A DNA stretch of 5,275 nucleotides, taken from positions 1-5,275 of the forward strand of contig CAMGAL010000165.1 of the NCBI GenBank assembly GCA_946007445.1, written 5' to 3'. Position 1 is the stretch's first letter, and each line of letters opens with the position of its first letter. This DNA is from an uncultured Mediterranea sp. (GTDB lineage: Bacteria; Bacteroidota; Bacteroidia; Bacteroidales; Bacteroidaceae). Shown here in pieces: positions 1 to 4,866 of this stretch. The notes under the pieces were generated by a model, which had not been told where the DNA came from, searched no databases, and was given only the letters and a program-made list of their open reading frames with translations. Made by a program: the position numbers and the translations under genes.

Positions 1-53
1 AGAGCAAAGGACTGAAAATCCTTGTGTCCCCGGTTCGATTCCTGGTGACACCA
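1..53 (+). tRNA. tRNA-Phe (anticodon GAA), 5' part missing
   Basis: This is the 3' portion of a tRNA; the acceptor 5' strand and most of the D arm lie before the window. The anticodon stem is AAGGA (7-11) with TCCTT (19-23). Its loop is CTGAAAA, which puts anticodon GAA at 14-16, so phenylalanine. The variable loop is GTGTC (24-28). The T arm is CCCGG / TTCGATT / CCTGG (29-45) with one C-T mismatch at 31/43. The acceptor 3' strand is TGACACC (46-52) with discriminator A53. CCA does not follow, so it would be added after transcription, which is normal in Bacteroidota. Confidence 0.95.
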
Positions 54-68
54 CAAACATCAGACAGC

Positions 69-106
69 AAGAGAGATACATAGCGATGTGTACCTCTCTT
101 TTTTTT
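69..106 (+). terminator. Intrinsic terminator after tRNA-Phe
   Basis: A 12-bp stem pairs 69-80 (AAGAGAGATACA) with 89-100 (TGTACCTCTCTT), with one A-C mismatch and an 8-nt loop. An eight-T run at 99-106 follows. It starts about 15 nt after the tRNA end and should stop tRNA transcription before the glycosidase gene. Confidence 0.9.
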
Positions 107-134
107 GTATAACCCATCATTTCATACCCTGACT

Positions 135-1565
135 ATGCATCTATCCAAGTGGCTCGTGCCCGCCCTGCTGTTGGCACTCACTATGGGCCTACGTGCCCAA
201 AACATGAAAAGCTCCCTGCCCTGGGAGCACGGCAAGCTACAAGTCTCCGCCGAAGGGCGCTACCTGCAACACGCCGACGGGACCCCCTTCTTCTGGCTGG
301 CCGACACCGGCTGGCTGCTGCCCGAGCGGCTCAACCGCGACGAGACGGACTTCTACCTCGAGCAGTGCCGCCTGCAGGGCTACAACGTCGTGCAGGTGCA
401 GACGGTGAACGGCGTGCCGGCCATCAACATCTATGGTCAGTCGTCACACCCCCAAGGCTACGACTTCAGCCGCATCGACCAGCCGGGCGTGTATGGCTAC
501 TGGCAGCACATGGATTACATCGTCCACTCGGCTCAGCGCCGGGGCATCTACATCGGCATGGTGTGCATCTGGGGAGGCCTGGTGAAGGCCGGCCTCATGG
601 ACGTGGAGCAAGCCAAGGCCTACGGCACCTTCCTGGCCAACCGCTACAAGTCCTGCCCCAACATCGTATGGATCATCGGCGGCGACATCAAGGGCGACGT
701 GAAGCGGGAGGTGTGGGAGGCACTGGCCACCACCATCCGCTCCATAGACAAGGAGCACCTGATGACCTTCCATCCGCGCGGACGCACCCTCTCGGCCACC
801 TGGTTTCACGACGCAGAGTGGCTGGACTTCCACATGTTTCAGAGCGGACACCGCCGCTACGGCCAGCGCATGGGCGACGGCGAATACCCCATCGAAGAGA
901 ATACCGAGGAAGACAACTGGCGATTCGTAGAGCGCAGCCACGCGCTGCAGCCGCTCAAGCCCGTGCTCGACGGTGAGCCCTCCTACGAAGAGATTCCCCA
1001 AGGCCTGCACGACCCCGCCGAGCGGCGCTGGAGTGCCGACGACGTGCGCCGCTACGCCTACTGGTCGGTCTTTGCCGGCGCCTGCGGCCACACCTACGGC
1101 CACAACTCCATCATGCAGTTCTACCGCCCGGGCTTGCTCCCCGCCTACGGCGCCACCACCCCCTGGACAGAGGCCCTGCAGGCACCCGGCTTCCGCCAGA
1201 TGAAGCACCTCAAGCAGCTGATGCTCAGCTTCCCCTACTTCGAGCGGGTGCCCGACCAGCGCATCATAGCCGGCGACAACGGCCAGCGCTACGACCGCCT
1301 CATCGCCACCCGCGGGCACGACTACCTGCTGGTGTATGACTACACCGCCCGCCCCCTGACGGTGGATCTGCGCCTCATCAGCGGCCGGCAGAAGGACCTC
1401 TGGTGGTTCTCGCCCGTGGATGGCACCTACAGCTACATCGGCCGCGTGGACGATGGCATCCACACCCTGCAACCCGACTGCCCCTATGCCGCGGGTCACG
1501 ACCGCGTGCTGGTGGCCACCGACAGCCGCAGCAGCTACAAGTTACAGGTGACGGGTGACAGGTGA
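135..1565 (+). CDS. Secreted GH140-type (apiosidase-like, DUF4038) glycoside hydrolase
   Basis: A 476-residue protein, probably exported. Residues 1-22 form a signal peptide: a short basic start, a hydrophobic core LVPALLLAL, and likely cleavage after LRAQ, with no lipobox cysteine. The DUF4038/apiosidase-like (beta/alpha)8 domain spans about residues 30-370. Visible landmarks are FFWLADTGWLL (52-62), GYNVVQVQTV (82-91), NIVWIIGGD (176-184) and LDGEPSYE (278-285). From memory, the characterised family member BT1012 of B. thetaiotaomicron uses Asp187 and Glu284. Asp184 and Glu281 here keep the same 97-residue spacing, so they are the likely catalytic pair. Residues about 385-465 match the Collagen_bind_2 beta domain usually found at the C terminus (WWFSPVDG, HDRVLVATD). 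BT1012 releases apiose from rhamnogalacturonan II; the substrate here is not known. ATG 135 was chosen because the in-frame TTG at 105 lies in the tRNA terminator T-run and would put ten residues before the signal peptide. No SusC/D or other polysaccharide-locus partners are visible, and no clear promoter was found. Confidence 0.88.
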   Translation: MHLSKWLVPALLLALTMGLRAQNMKSSLPWEHGKLQVSAEGRYLQHADGTPFFWLADTGWLLPERLNRDETDFYLEQCRLQGYNVVQVQTVNGVPAINIYGQSSHPQGYDFSRIDQPGVYGYWQHMDYIVHSAQRRGIYIGMVCIWGGLVKAGLMDVEQAKAYGTFLANRYKSCPNIVWIIGGDIKGDVKREVWEALATTIRSIDKEHLMTFHPRGRTLSATWFHDAEWLDFHMFQSGHRRYGQRMGDGEYPIEENTEEDNWRFVERSHALQPLKPVLDGEPSYEEIPQGLHDPAERRWSADDVRRYAYWSVFAGACGHTYGHNSIMQFYRPGLLPAYGATTPWTEALQAPGFRQMKHLKQLMLSFPYFERVPDQRIIAGDNGQRYDRLIATRGHDYLLVYDYTARPLTVDLRLISGRQKDLWWFSPVDGTYSYIGRVDDGIHTLQPDCPYAAGHDRVLVATDSRSSYKLQVTGDR

Positions 1566-1569
1566 CGGG
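1545..1569 (+). repeat. 14-bp tandem duplication at the glycosidase stop codon
   Basis: CAGGTGACGGG occurs at 1545-1555 and again at 1559-1569, a period of 14 bp. Because 14 is not a multiple of three, the second copy is read in another frame and supplies the TGA stop at 1563-1565. With a single copy, the reading frame would run QVTGL and stop at the TGA now at 1573-1575. The protein end therefore changes little. Confidence 0.75.
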
Positions 1570-1580
1570 CTTATGAATTT

Positions 1581-1657
1581 AGTTTTTGAGTTTTTGAGTT
1601 CTTGAGTTTGTGAGTTGTTGAAACCACAGATTTTCACGGATTGAGGCGGATTTATAC
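1581..1657 (+). repeat. Left inverted arm of the TA cassette: five 8-bp units plus core
   Basis: Five perfect-period 8-bp units of the form AGTTNNTG lie at 1581-1588, 1589-1596, 1597-1604, 1605-1612 and 1613-1620. A core follows: AAACCACAG, then a TTTTCACGGATTG-like stretch, to about 1657. The reverse complement of 2482-2560 has the same plan. From 1602 onward the two arms can be aligned without gaps over 56 positions with about 8 mismatches. The arms point inward toward higBA. This could be a dispersed intergenic repeat present in two inverted copies, or the ends of an inserted element; no known IS family is recognised. Confidence 0.8.
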
Positions 1658-1691
1658 AGTTTTATGATTCTCCTTATCCGTTCCAATCCGT
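1636..1691. repeat. Imperfect hairpin downstream of higA
   Basis: ACGGATTGAGGCGGAT (1636-1651) pairs with ATCCGTTCCAATCCGT (1676-1691): 8 bp, a 3-nt internal mismatch, then 5 bp, around a 24-nt loop. It begins 17 nt past the higA stop in the direction of higA transcription. No U-run follows on either strand, so it is not a canonical terminator. It may protect the 3' end of the message or simply be part of the repeat element. The same core motif recurs at about 2489-2503. Confidence 0.6.
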
Positions 1692-1708
1692 ATATGGGTA
1701 GGGCTGAG

Positions 1709-2053
1709 TCAAAGCATGGCAACCGAATGACGTATTATCTCCAAACGCTGCATGAAGGTCTTATCGTTGGCCATTGTTTGGAGATTATACTTCATTTGCA
1801 AATGGAGCAAAGGCTCTGCATTGATGCCGAGAGCCGCCTCAAAGAGTAAGGCAGTTTTCTCTGTGACAGGCCGATGGCCATTAAGTATCTCGTTGAGTGC
1901 CGAGTTGGCAATACCCATTTGCTTGGCCAATTGACGTTGGGATATGCCTCGATATTCCACCTCATCTTTGATGATTTCTCCCGGATGAGTAGGATAGGCT
2001 GGCGTAAGATTGTTTGCCACCATGCCTGCAGCTATTTTCTTTTCGTTGTTCAT
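1709..2053 (-). CDS. higA: HigA-family antitoxin, Xre-type HTH
   Basis: A 114-residue antitoxin predicted to bind and neutralise the upstream HigB-like toxin and to repress the shared promoter. Residues 23-31 (HPGEIIKDE) are the signature opening of HigA-type addiction antidotes. The helix-turn-helix follows: ISQRQLAKQMGI (37-48), then ANSALNEILNGHRPVT (49-64). The C-terminal part has the usual LHLQMKYNL segment (83-91). It is slightly longer than the typical ~100 residues, with an N-terminal extension of about 20 residues. The gene starts 6 nt after the higB stop. The SD-like AAGGA overlaps that stop (TAAGGAAAAATG on the minus strand), so translation is probably coupled. A+T content is clearly higher than in the flanking metabolic genes, consistent with acquisition. 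Confidence 0.92.
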   Translation of the reverse strand: MNNEKKIAAGMVANNLTPAYPTHPGEIIKDEVEYRGISQRQLAKQMGIANSALNEILNGHRPVTEKTALLFEAALGINAEPLLHLQMKYNLQTMANDKTFMQRLEIIRHSVAML

Positions 2054-2059
2054 TTTTCC

Positions 2060-2374
2060 TTAATCATAATGGTTAGACAAATCCGTTATATTGCAAATGG
2101 TTGCTATCATTTCACCATCCTTGATATATTCTTCAAACTCTATGCGATATTGGTCATTTATCCTAACGGAAGATAAGCCTTGTTTGTTTCCAACGAGTTT
2201 TTCGTAGCGTAAGGCGTTATACTTCATCAATCCTAGAACGTTAGTCTCTGATACCATTAAATCCACAACCCGAATATATTTGCGGATTATCTGAGGTTGG
2301 AAGCGATGCTTCTTATCACATTTTGCCTCTGTATATAGTTCCTTAAGATATGTCTCGTTGAATCTTACTTCCAT
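2060..2374 (-). CDS. higB: HigB/RelE-ParE superfamily toxin
   Basis: A 104-residue small basic protein and the first gene of the TA operon; toxin-before-antitoxin is the typical HigBA order. The C-terminal half carries the HigB-like core: LVGNKQGLSSVRINDQYRIEF (about 60-80), where R and the RI(N)DQYRI strand match the RNase-fold active-site region of RelE/HigB proteins, ending in ITDLSNHYD. Family members are ribosome-dependent mRNA endonucleases that cut translated messages when the antitoxin is degraded. That activity here is inferred from the fold and partner gene. The reading frame is intact, so the toxin is probably functional. The N-terminal part (RFNETYLKELYTEAK) is less conserved. Low G+C (about 32% in the sampled 60 bases at 2101-2160) sets it apart from its neighbours. 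Confidence 0.88.
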   Translation of the reverse strand: MEVRFNETYLKELYTEAKCDKKHRFQPQIIRKYIRVVDLMVSETNVLGLMKYNALRYEKLVGNKQGLSSVRINDQYRIEFEEYIKDGEMIATICNITDLSNHYD

Positions 2375-2394
2375 CTGTTATTTTATTCTTGCCG

Positions 2395-2426
2395 CAAAGC
2401 TACAAATAGTTGTAGATATTCACAAA
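2395..2426 (-). promoter_or_regulatory. higBA promoter (Bacteroidota type)
   Basis: On the minus strand, TTTG (complement of 2423-2426) is followed after 20 nt by TAGCTTTG (complement of 2395-2402), matching the Bacteroidota consensus TTTG / TAnnTTTG. Transcription should begin near 2388-2390, giving a leader of about 15 nt before the higB ATG at 2374. Confidence 0.75.
2400..2415. promoter_or_regulatory. Palindromic operator candidate for HigA
   Basis: CTACAA (2400-2405) and TTGTAG (2410-2415) form a perfect 6-4-6 inverted repeat between the -33 and -7 boxes, overlapping the upstream end of the -7 box by three bases. A dimeric HTH repressor bound there would block RNA polymerase. This fits the known autoregulation of HigBA operons; HigA as the ligand is inferred from position. 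Confidence 0.7.
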
Positions 2427-2481
2427 TTCTGAGAACATTTTTAAGCTTTCTTTGATGGACTATCATACAGATATTTATTAT

Positions 2482-2560
2482 ATATTAATCCGTCCCAATC
2501 CATGAAAACCTGTGGTTTCAACGACTCATAAACTCAACCACTGAAAAAACTAAAAAAACT
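2482..2560 (-). repeat. Right inverted arm of the TA cassette: core plus five 8-9 bp units
   Basis: Read on the minus strand from 2560 it contains AGTTTTTTT, AGTTTTTTC, AGTGGTTG, AGTTTATG and AGTCGTTG (2560 to 2519). The core AAACCACAG and a TTTTCATGGATTG-like stretch then run to 2482. Unit number, order and core all mirror the left arm at 1581-1657. The two arms enclose the higBA operon together with its promoter and nothing else. Confidence 0.8.
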
Positions 2561-2562
2561 CC

Positions 2563-2586
2563 GTGTCTCAGTGTCTCTGTGTTCTA
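2563..2586 (+). repeat. Three degenerate 8-bp units, GTGTCTCA-like
   Basis: GTGTCTCA (2563-2570), GTGTCTCT (2571-2578) and GTGTTCTA (2579-2586) follow directly after the right arm with the same 8-bp period. They may be an outer extension of the arm. The left side has no matching copy. Confidence 0.5.
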
Positions 2587-2608
2587 AAAACAAGCCACTC
2601 GTAGCTCG

Positions 2609-3343
2609 TCAGACGAACGGCAACTGCATATGCTGGCCGTCGCCCGCCACGCGGCGCATCACCCCATTCTCGATGAGCAGAAACTCGCCGTAGATGGTCT
2701 CTGTGCCCCCCTCGCCCAGCAGGTAGGTGCCGTCGGGGAAGACGTAGAAGCGGCTCTGACGCAGGCGGCTGTCGGGCATGGCAATGTCGTCGTACACCTT
2801 GAAGCCATCCACCTGCATCTCCTTGCAGAGGTGATAGTGAGGCAGTATCTGCACCTCGGTGAGCCCCAATCCGGGCAGGAAGCGGGCATAGTTGGCATCC
2901 AGCGCCTCGCCGGGCTCCTCCGGCTGGGCATAGACGATGCGCGCGCAGTTCATGCTGCCGGCCGAGATGCCCAGCACCACGCCGTTGAAGCGCTTGATGA
3001 GGCGCGGCATGTCGAGGTCGTGGAGGAAGGCATTCTGCGAGGGCACATGGCCGCCACCCAGTATCAGGAAGTCGCAGCGGCGCATCAGCTCCTCCACCCG
3101 GGGAGCCGTGCGGCGGTCGAGCAGCTCGTAGGAGGCAAACTGGAAGCCCACCTCCTCGAAGGCCTGACACATGCAGACGGAGCAGTGTTCGCTCCAAGGC
3201 ACATCGTCGGGATAGGTGGTGACGAAGAGGGCGTGAAGGGGGTGCTGGCCGAGCGCGTGACGCAGGCGGTCGAGGAATCCGTTGGCCGGATTGATGGCTC
3301 CGTCCATGGCTACACTGGGGCTGCTGGTTAGGAAATATTTCAT
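2609..3343 (-). CDS. Peptidase S51-family (dipeptidase E / cyanophycinase-like) serine hydrolase
   Basis: A 244-residue cytoplasmic protein with no signal peptide and a class I glutamine-amidotransferase-like fold. The key features are DFLILGGGHVPSQN (91-104), the glycine-rich strand-loop of the family, and GISAGSMNCA (125-134), the nucleophile elbow with Ser127 as the probable catalytic serine. PHYH (168-171) offers His169 or His171 as the catalytic histidine. The C terminus has the paired strands GTYLLGEGGTE and FLLIENG seen in S51 proteins. Length is close to the ~230 residues of PepE. PepE cleaves Asp-X dipeptides and cyanophycinase cleaves beta-Asp-Arg; the substrate here cannot be told. 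ATG 3343 gives the normal family N terminus and lies about 35 nt from its promoter. The gene diverges from the ATP-grasp ligase and shares the promoter DNA with it. Confidence 0.85.
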   Translation of the reverse strand: MKYFLTSSPSVAMDGAINPANGFLDRLRHALGQHPLHALFVTTYPDDVPWSEHCSVCMCQAFEEVGFQFASYELLDRRTAPRVEELMRRCDFLILGGGHVPSQNAFLHDLDMPRLIKRFNGVVLGISAGSMNCARIVYAQPEEPGEALDANYARFLPGLGLTEVQILPHYHLCKEMQVDGFKVYDDIAMPDSRLRQSRFYVFPDGTYLLGEGGTETIYGEFLLIENGVMRRVAGDGQHMQLPFV

Positions 3344-3378
3344 ATTGAGGCTGTTCGGTGAGTTTAATGCTAAAAATG

Positions 3379-3410
3379 TTTTGCAAAGTTAGTTTTTCTT
3401 CTTAGTTTTG
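3379..3410 (+). promoter_or_regulatory. Promoter of the ATP-grasp ligase gene
   Basis: TTTTG (3379-3383), a 19-nt spacer and TAGTTTTG (3403-3410) match the Bacteroidota -33/-7 consensus. Predicted start is near 3416, a leader of about 37 nt to ATG 3453. Because the -7 box ends at 3410, the in-frame TTG at 3408 cannot be the translation start. Confidence 0.78.
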
Positions 3411-3415
3411 CAAAA
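3384..3415 (-). promoter_or_regulatory. Promoter of the S51 peptidase gene
   Basis: On the minus strand, TTTTG (complement of 3411-3415), a 19-nt spacer, then TAACTTTG (complement of 3384-3391) match the Bacteroidota -33/-7 consensus. Predicted start is near 3378, a leader of about 35 nt. It is interleaved with the ligase promoter on the other strand. Confidence 0.75.
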
Positions 3416-3452
3416 TCATTTAGCAACTAAAACAGATAAATATAGGTTCGTT

Positions 3453-4652
3453 ATGGTTAACTTTATCTTTATTTCGCCCAACTTTCCCGAGAAATACTGG
3501 CAATTCTGTGACGAATTGCAGAAGAACGGGGTACGTGTGTTGGGCATCGGCGACGCTCCGCAGGCATCGCTATCGGACGAGCTGAAGCGCTCGCTGACAG
3601 AATATTACGCCGTAAGCAACATTGGCGACTACGACCAGATGTACCGCGCCGTGGGTTACTACGCCTGGAAGTACGGCCACATTGACTGGATTGAGTCGAA
3701 CAACGAGTTCTGGCTGGAGACCGACGCCCGCCTGCGCACCGACTTCAACGTACAGACGGGTGTGAAGCTGGACGGCATCGAGGCCTTCAAGGAGAAGTCG
3801 GAGATGAAGCGATACTACGCCAAAGGCGGCATCCGCACCGCCCGCCAGATCAAGAGCAGCGAAGGGCTGGAGGCCGCCAAGCGATTCTCGCAGGACGCCG
3901 GCTATCCCCTCTTTGCCAAGCCCGACGTGGGCGTGGGTGCCGGCGGTGCCCACAAGATTGAGAACGAGAGCCAGCTGGAGGAGTTCTTCCGCTACACCCC
4001 TCAGGTGGAGCACTACGTCATCGAGGAGTTCGTGACGGGCGACATCTGCACCTACGATGCGGTGATCAACTCCAAGGGCGAGCCCCTCGTAGAGTCCATG
4101 TGCGTCTGCCCGCCTAGCATAGCCGACATCGTGAACTACAACCTCGACTCCACCTACTACGTGGAGCAGCACATGTCGGAGAACCTCCGCTTCTGGGGGC
4201 GCCGCACGGTGGATGCCTTCGGCGTGAAGTCGCGCTTCGTCCACCTGGAGTTCTTCCGCCTCAACAAGGCCCACCGAGGCCTGGGCGAAGTGGGCGACTT
4301 CGTGGCCCTGGAGGTGAACATGCGCCCCGGCGGCGGCTATACGCCGGACATGATCAACTATGCCCACAACATCTCCATGTTCAAGATATGGGCCGACATG
4401 ATAGCCTTCGACTGCCGCACCACCCCCGACCCCCACGACGACTACTACTGCGTCTTTGCCGGCCGGCGCGACAACGAGCGCTACGTCCTCGACCACGAGG
4501 CCATGCTGGCCAAGTATGGCTACGCCATGATGATGTCGCCCCGCATCGCCAAGGCCCTCTCCGGCGCCATGGGCGACCAGGCCTACATCGCCCGATTCCG
4601 CACGGCCGAGGAGCGCGATGCCTTCCTGGCCGACGCATGCCATAGGGGGTGA
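3453..4652 (+). CDS. ATP-grasp domain carboxylate-amine ligase-like protein
   Basis: A 399-residue cytoplasmic protein of the ATP-grasp superfamily, whose members activate a carboxylate as acyl phosphate with ATP and join it to an amine or thiol. Residues 1-110 form the N-terminal pre-grasp alpha/beta domain (FIFISPNFP, VRVLGIGD, IDWIESNNEFW). LFAKPDVGVGAGGAHKI (153-169) gives the ATP-binding lysine (Lys156) and glycine-rich loop. HYVIEEFVTGDICTYD (187-202) contains the strand that contacts adenine. ALEVNMRPGGGYTPDMIN (285-302) supplies the Mg/ATP ligands Glu287 and Asn289 plus Arg291. The C-terminal 90 residues may form a lid. The enzyme's substrates are not evident. ATG 3453 was chosen because it follows the promoter by about 40 nt and starts directly in the first beta strand; the earlier in-frame codons overlap the -7 box. 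An esterase gene follows in the same direction, and an S51 peptidase diverges from it. Confidence 0.87.
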   Translation: MVNFIFISPNFPEKYWQFCDELQKNGVRVLGIGDAPQASLSDELKRSLTEYYAVSNIGDYDQMYRAVGYYAWKYGHIDWIESNNEFWLETDARLRTDFNVQTGVKLDGIEAFKEKSEMKRYYAKGGIRTARQIKSSEGLEAAKRFSQDAGYPLFAKPDVGVGAGGAHKIENESQLEEFFRYTPQVEHYVIEEFVTGDICTYDAVINSKGEPLVESMCVCPPSIADIVNYNLDSTYYVEQHMSENLRFWGRRTVDAFGVKSRFVHLEFFRLNKAHRGLGEVGDFVALEVNMRPGGGYTPDMINYAHNISMFKIWADMIAFDCRTTPDPHDDYYCVFAGRRDNERYVLDHEAMLAKYGYAMMMSPRIAKALSGAMGDQAYIARFRTAEERDAFLADACHRG

Positions 4653-4694
4653 GTTTTTTTGTTTGGAGGAGTTAGAGGAGTTAAAGGAGTTATC

Positions 4695-4708
4695 GGCCCT
4701 CTCGGGCC
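4695..4708 (+). repeat. Perfect hairpin GGCCC-TCTC-GGGCC
   Basis: A 5-bp all-GC stem with a TCTC tetraloop sits directly after the third GGAGTTANN unit. It is one of the variable palindromes inside the repeat element. It has no following T-run, so on its own it is not a terminator. Confidence 0.7.
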
Positions 4709-4744
4709 TCAGGAGTTAAAGCCGATACTCCGACTATTGACTGA

Positions 4745-4759
4745 GCAGGCGAAGCCTGC
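4745..4759 (+). repeat. Perfect hairpin GCAGGC-GAA-GCCTGC
   Basis: A 6-bp stem closed by a GAA triloop. Its centre is GCGAAGC, a sequence known to form an unusually stable mini-hairpin in single-stranded DNA. The same heptamer recurs at 4776-4782 in the next repeat module. Confidence 0.75.
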
Positions 4760-4866
4760 GATAACTCCTAACGGAGCGAAGCGGAGTGATAACTCCTCTA
4801 ACTACTTTAACTCCTTCCGAAGATAACTACTTTCACATACAGTAACTACTAAAGAATAATAATCCA

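Larger units (their letters stand above)
4668..4816. repeat. Modular intergenic repeat: inverted 9-bp arrays around nested hairpins
   Basis: Three 9-bp GGAGTTANN units lie at 4668-4694, with a further copy at 4712-4720. Reverse-complement TAACTCCNN units lie at 4762-4770 and 4790-4816. The arms 4668-4694 and 4788-4814 are complementary at 24 of 27 positions. GATAACTCCT occurs at 4760-4769 and 4788-4797, each preceded by a GCGAAGC word (4749-4755, 4776-4782), a direct repeat of about 27-28 bp. Alternative pairings compete: 4686-4695 pairs perfectly with 4759-4768, while 4686-4697 pairs with 4721-4731 with one bulge. It fills most of the 214-bp gap between the ligase and esterase genes. No intrinsic terminator with a U-run is seen there. 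Confidence 0.78.

Noticed and set aside
1..53. tRNA-Phe as the attachment site of an integrated island
   Set aside because: No second copy of the tRNA 3' end and no integrase is present in the window, and the AT-rich island begins about 1.5 kb away.
105..134. TTG start for the glycosidase at 105
   Set aside because: It lies in the T-run of the tRNA terminator and would place ten polar residues before a normal signal peptide; ATG 135 fits better.
444..1499. Long minus-strand open frame (351 codons) opposite the glycosidase gene
   Set aside because: It is a G+C-rich antisense shadow: low-complexity Val/Ala/Gly/His composition, no domain, and the plus strand encodes a recognisable enzyme throughout.
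1581..1620. CRISPR array from the 8-bp units
   Set aside because: Units are contiguous and far too short, with no spacers and no cas genes.
2630..3331. Plus-strand open frame (233 codons) opposite the S51 peptidase
   Set aside because: No recognisable motif; the composition reflects the complement of G+C-rich codons, and the minus strand carries GISAGS and GGG motifs.
3408..3452. TTG start for the ATP-grasp protein at 3408
   Set aside because: It overlaps the predicted -7 box and lies upstream of the predicted transcript start; ATG 3453 begins the conserved fold.
3570..4643. Long minus-strand open frame (357 codons) opposite the ATP-grasp gene
   Set aside because: Same kind of shadow, with biased Val/His/Gly composition and no motif; the plus strand has clear ATP-grasp motifs.
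4653..4661. Intrinsic terminator directly after the ATP-grasp stop (seven-T run)
   Set aside because: There is a T-run but no stable hairpin immediately before it.
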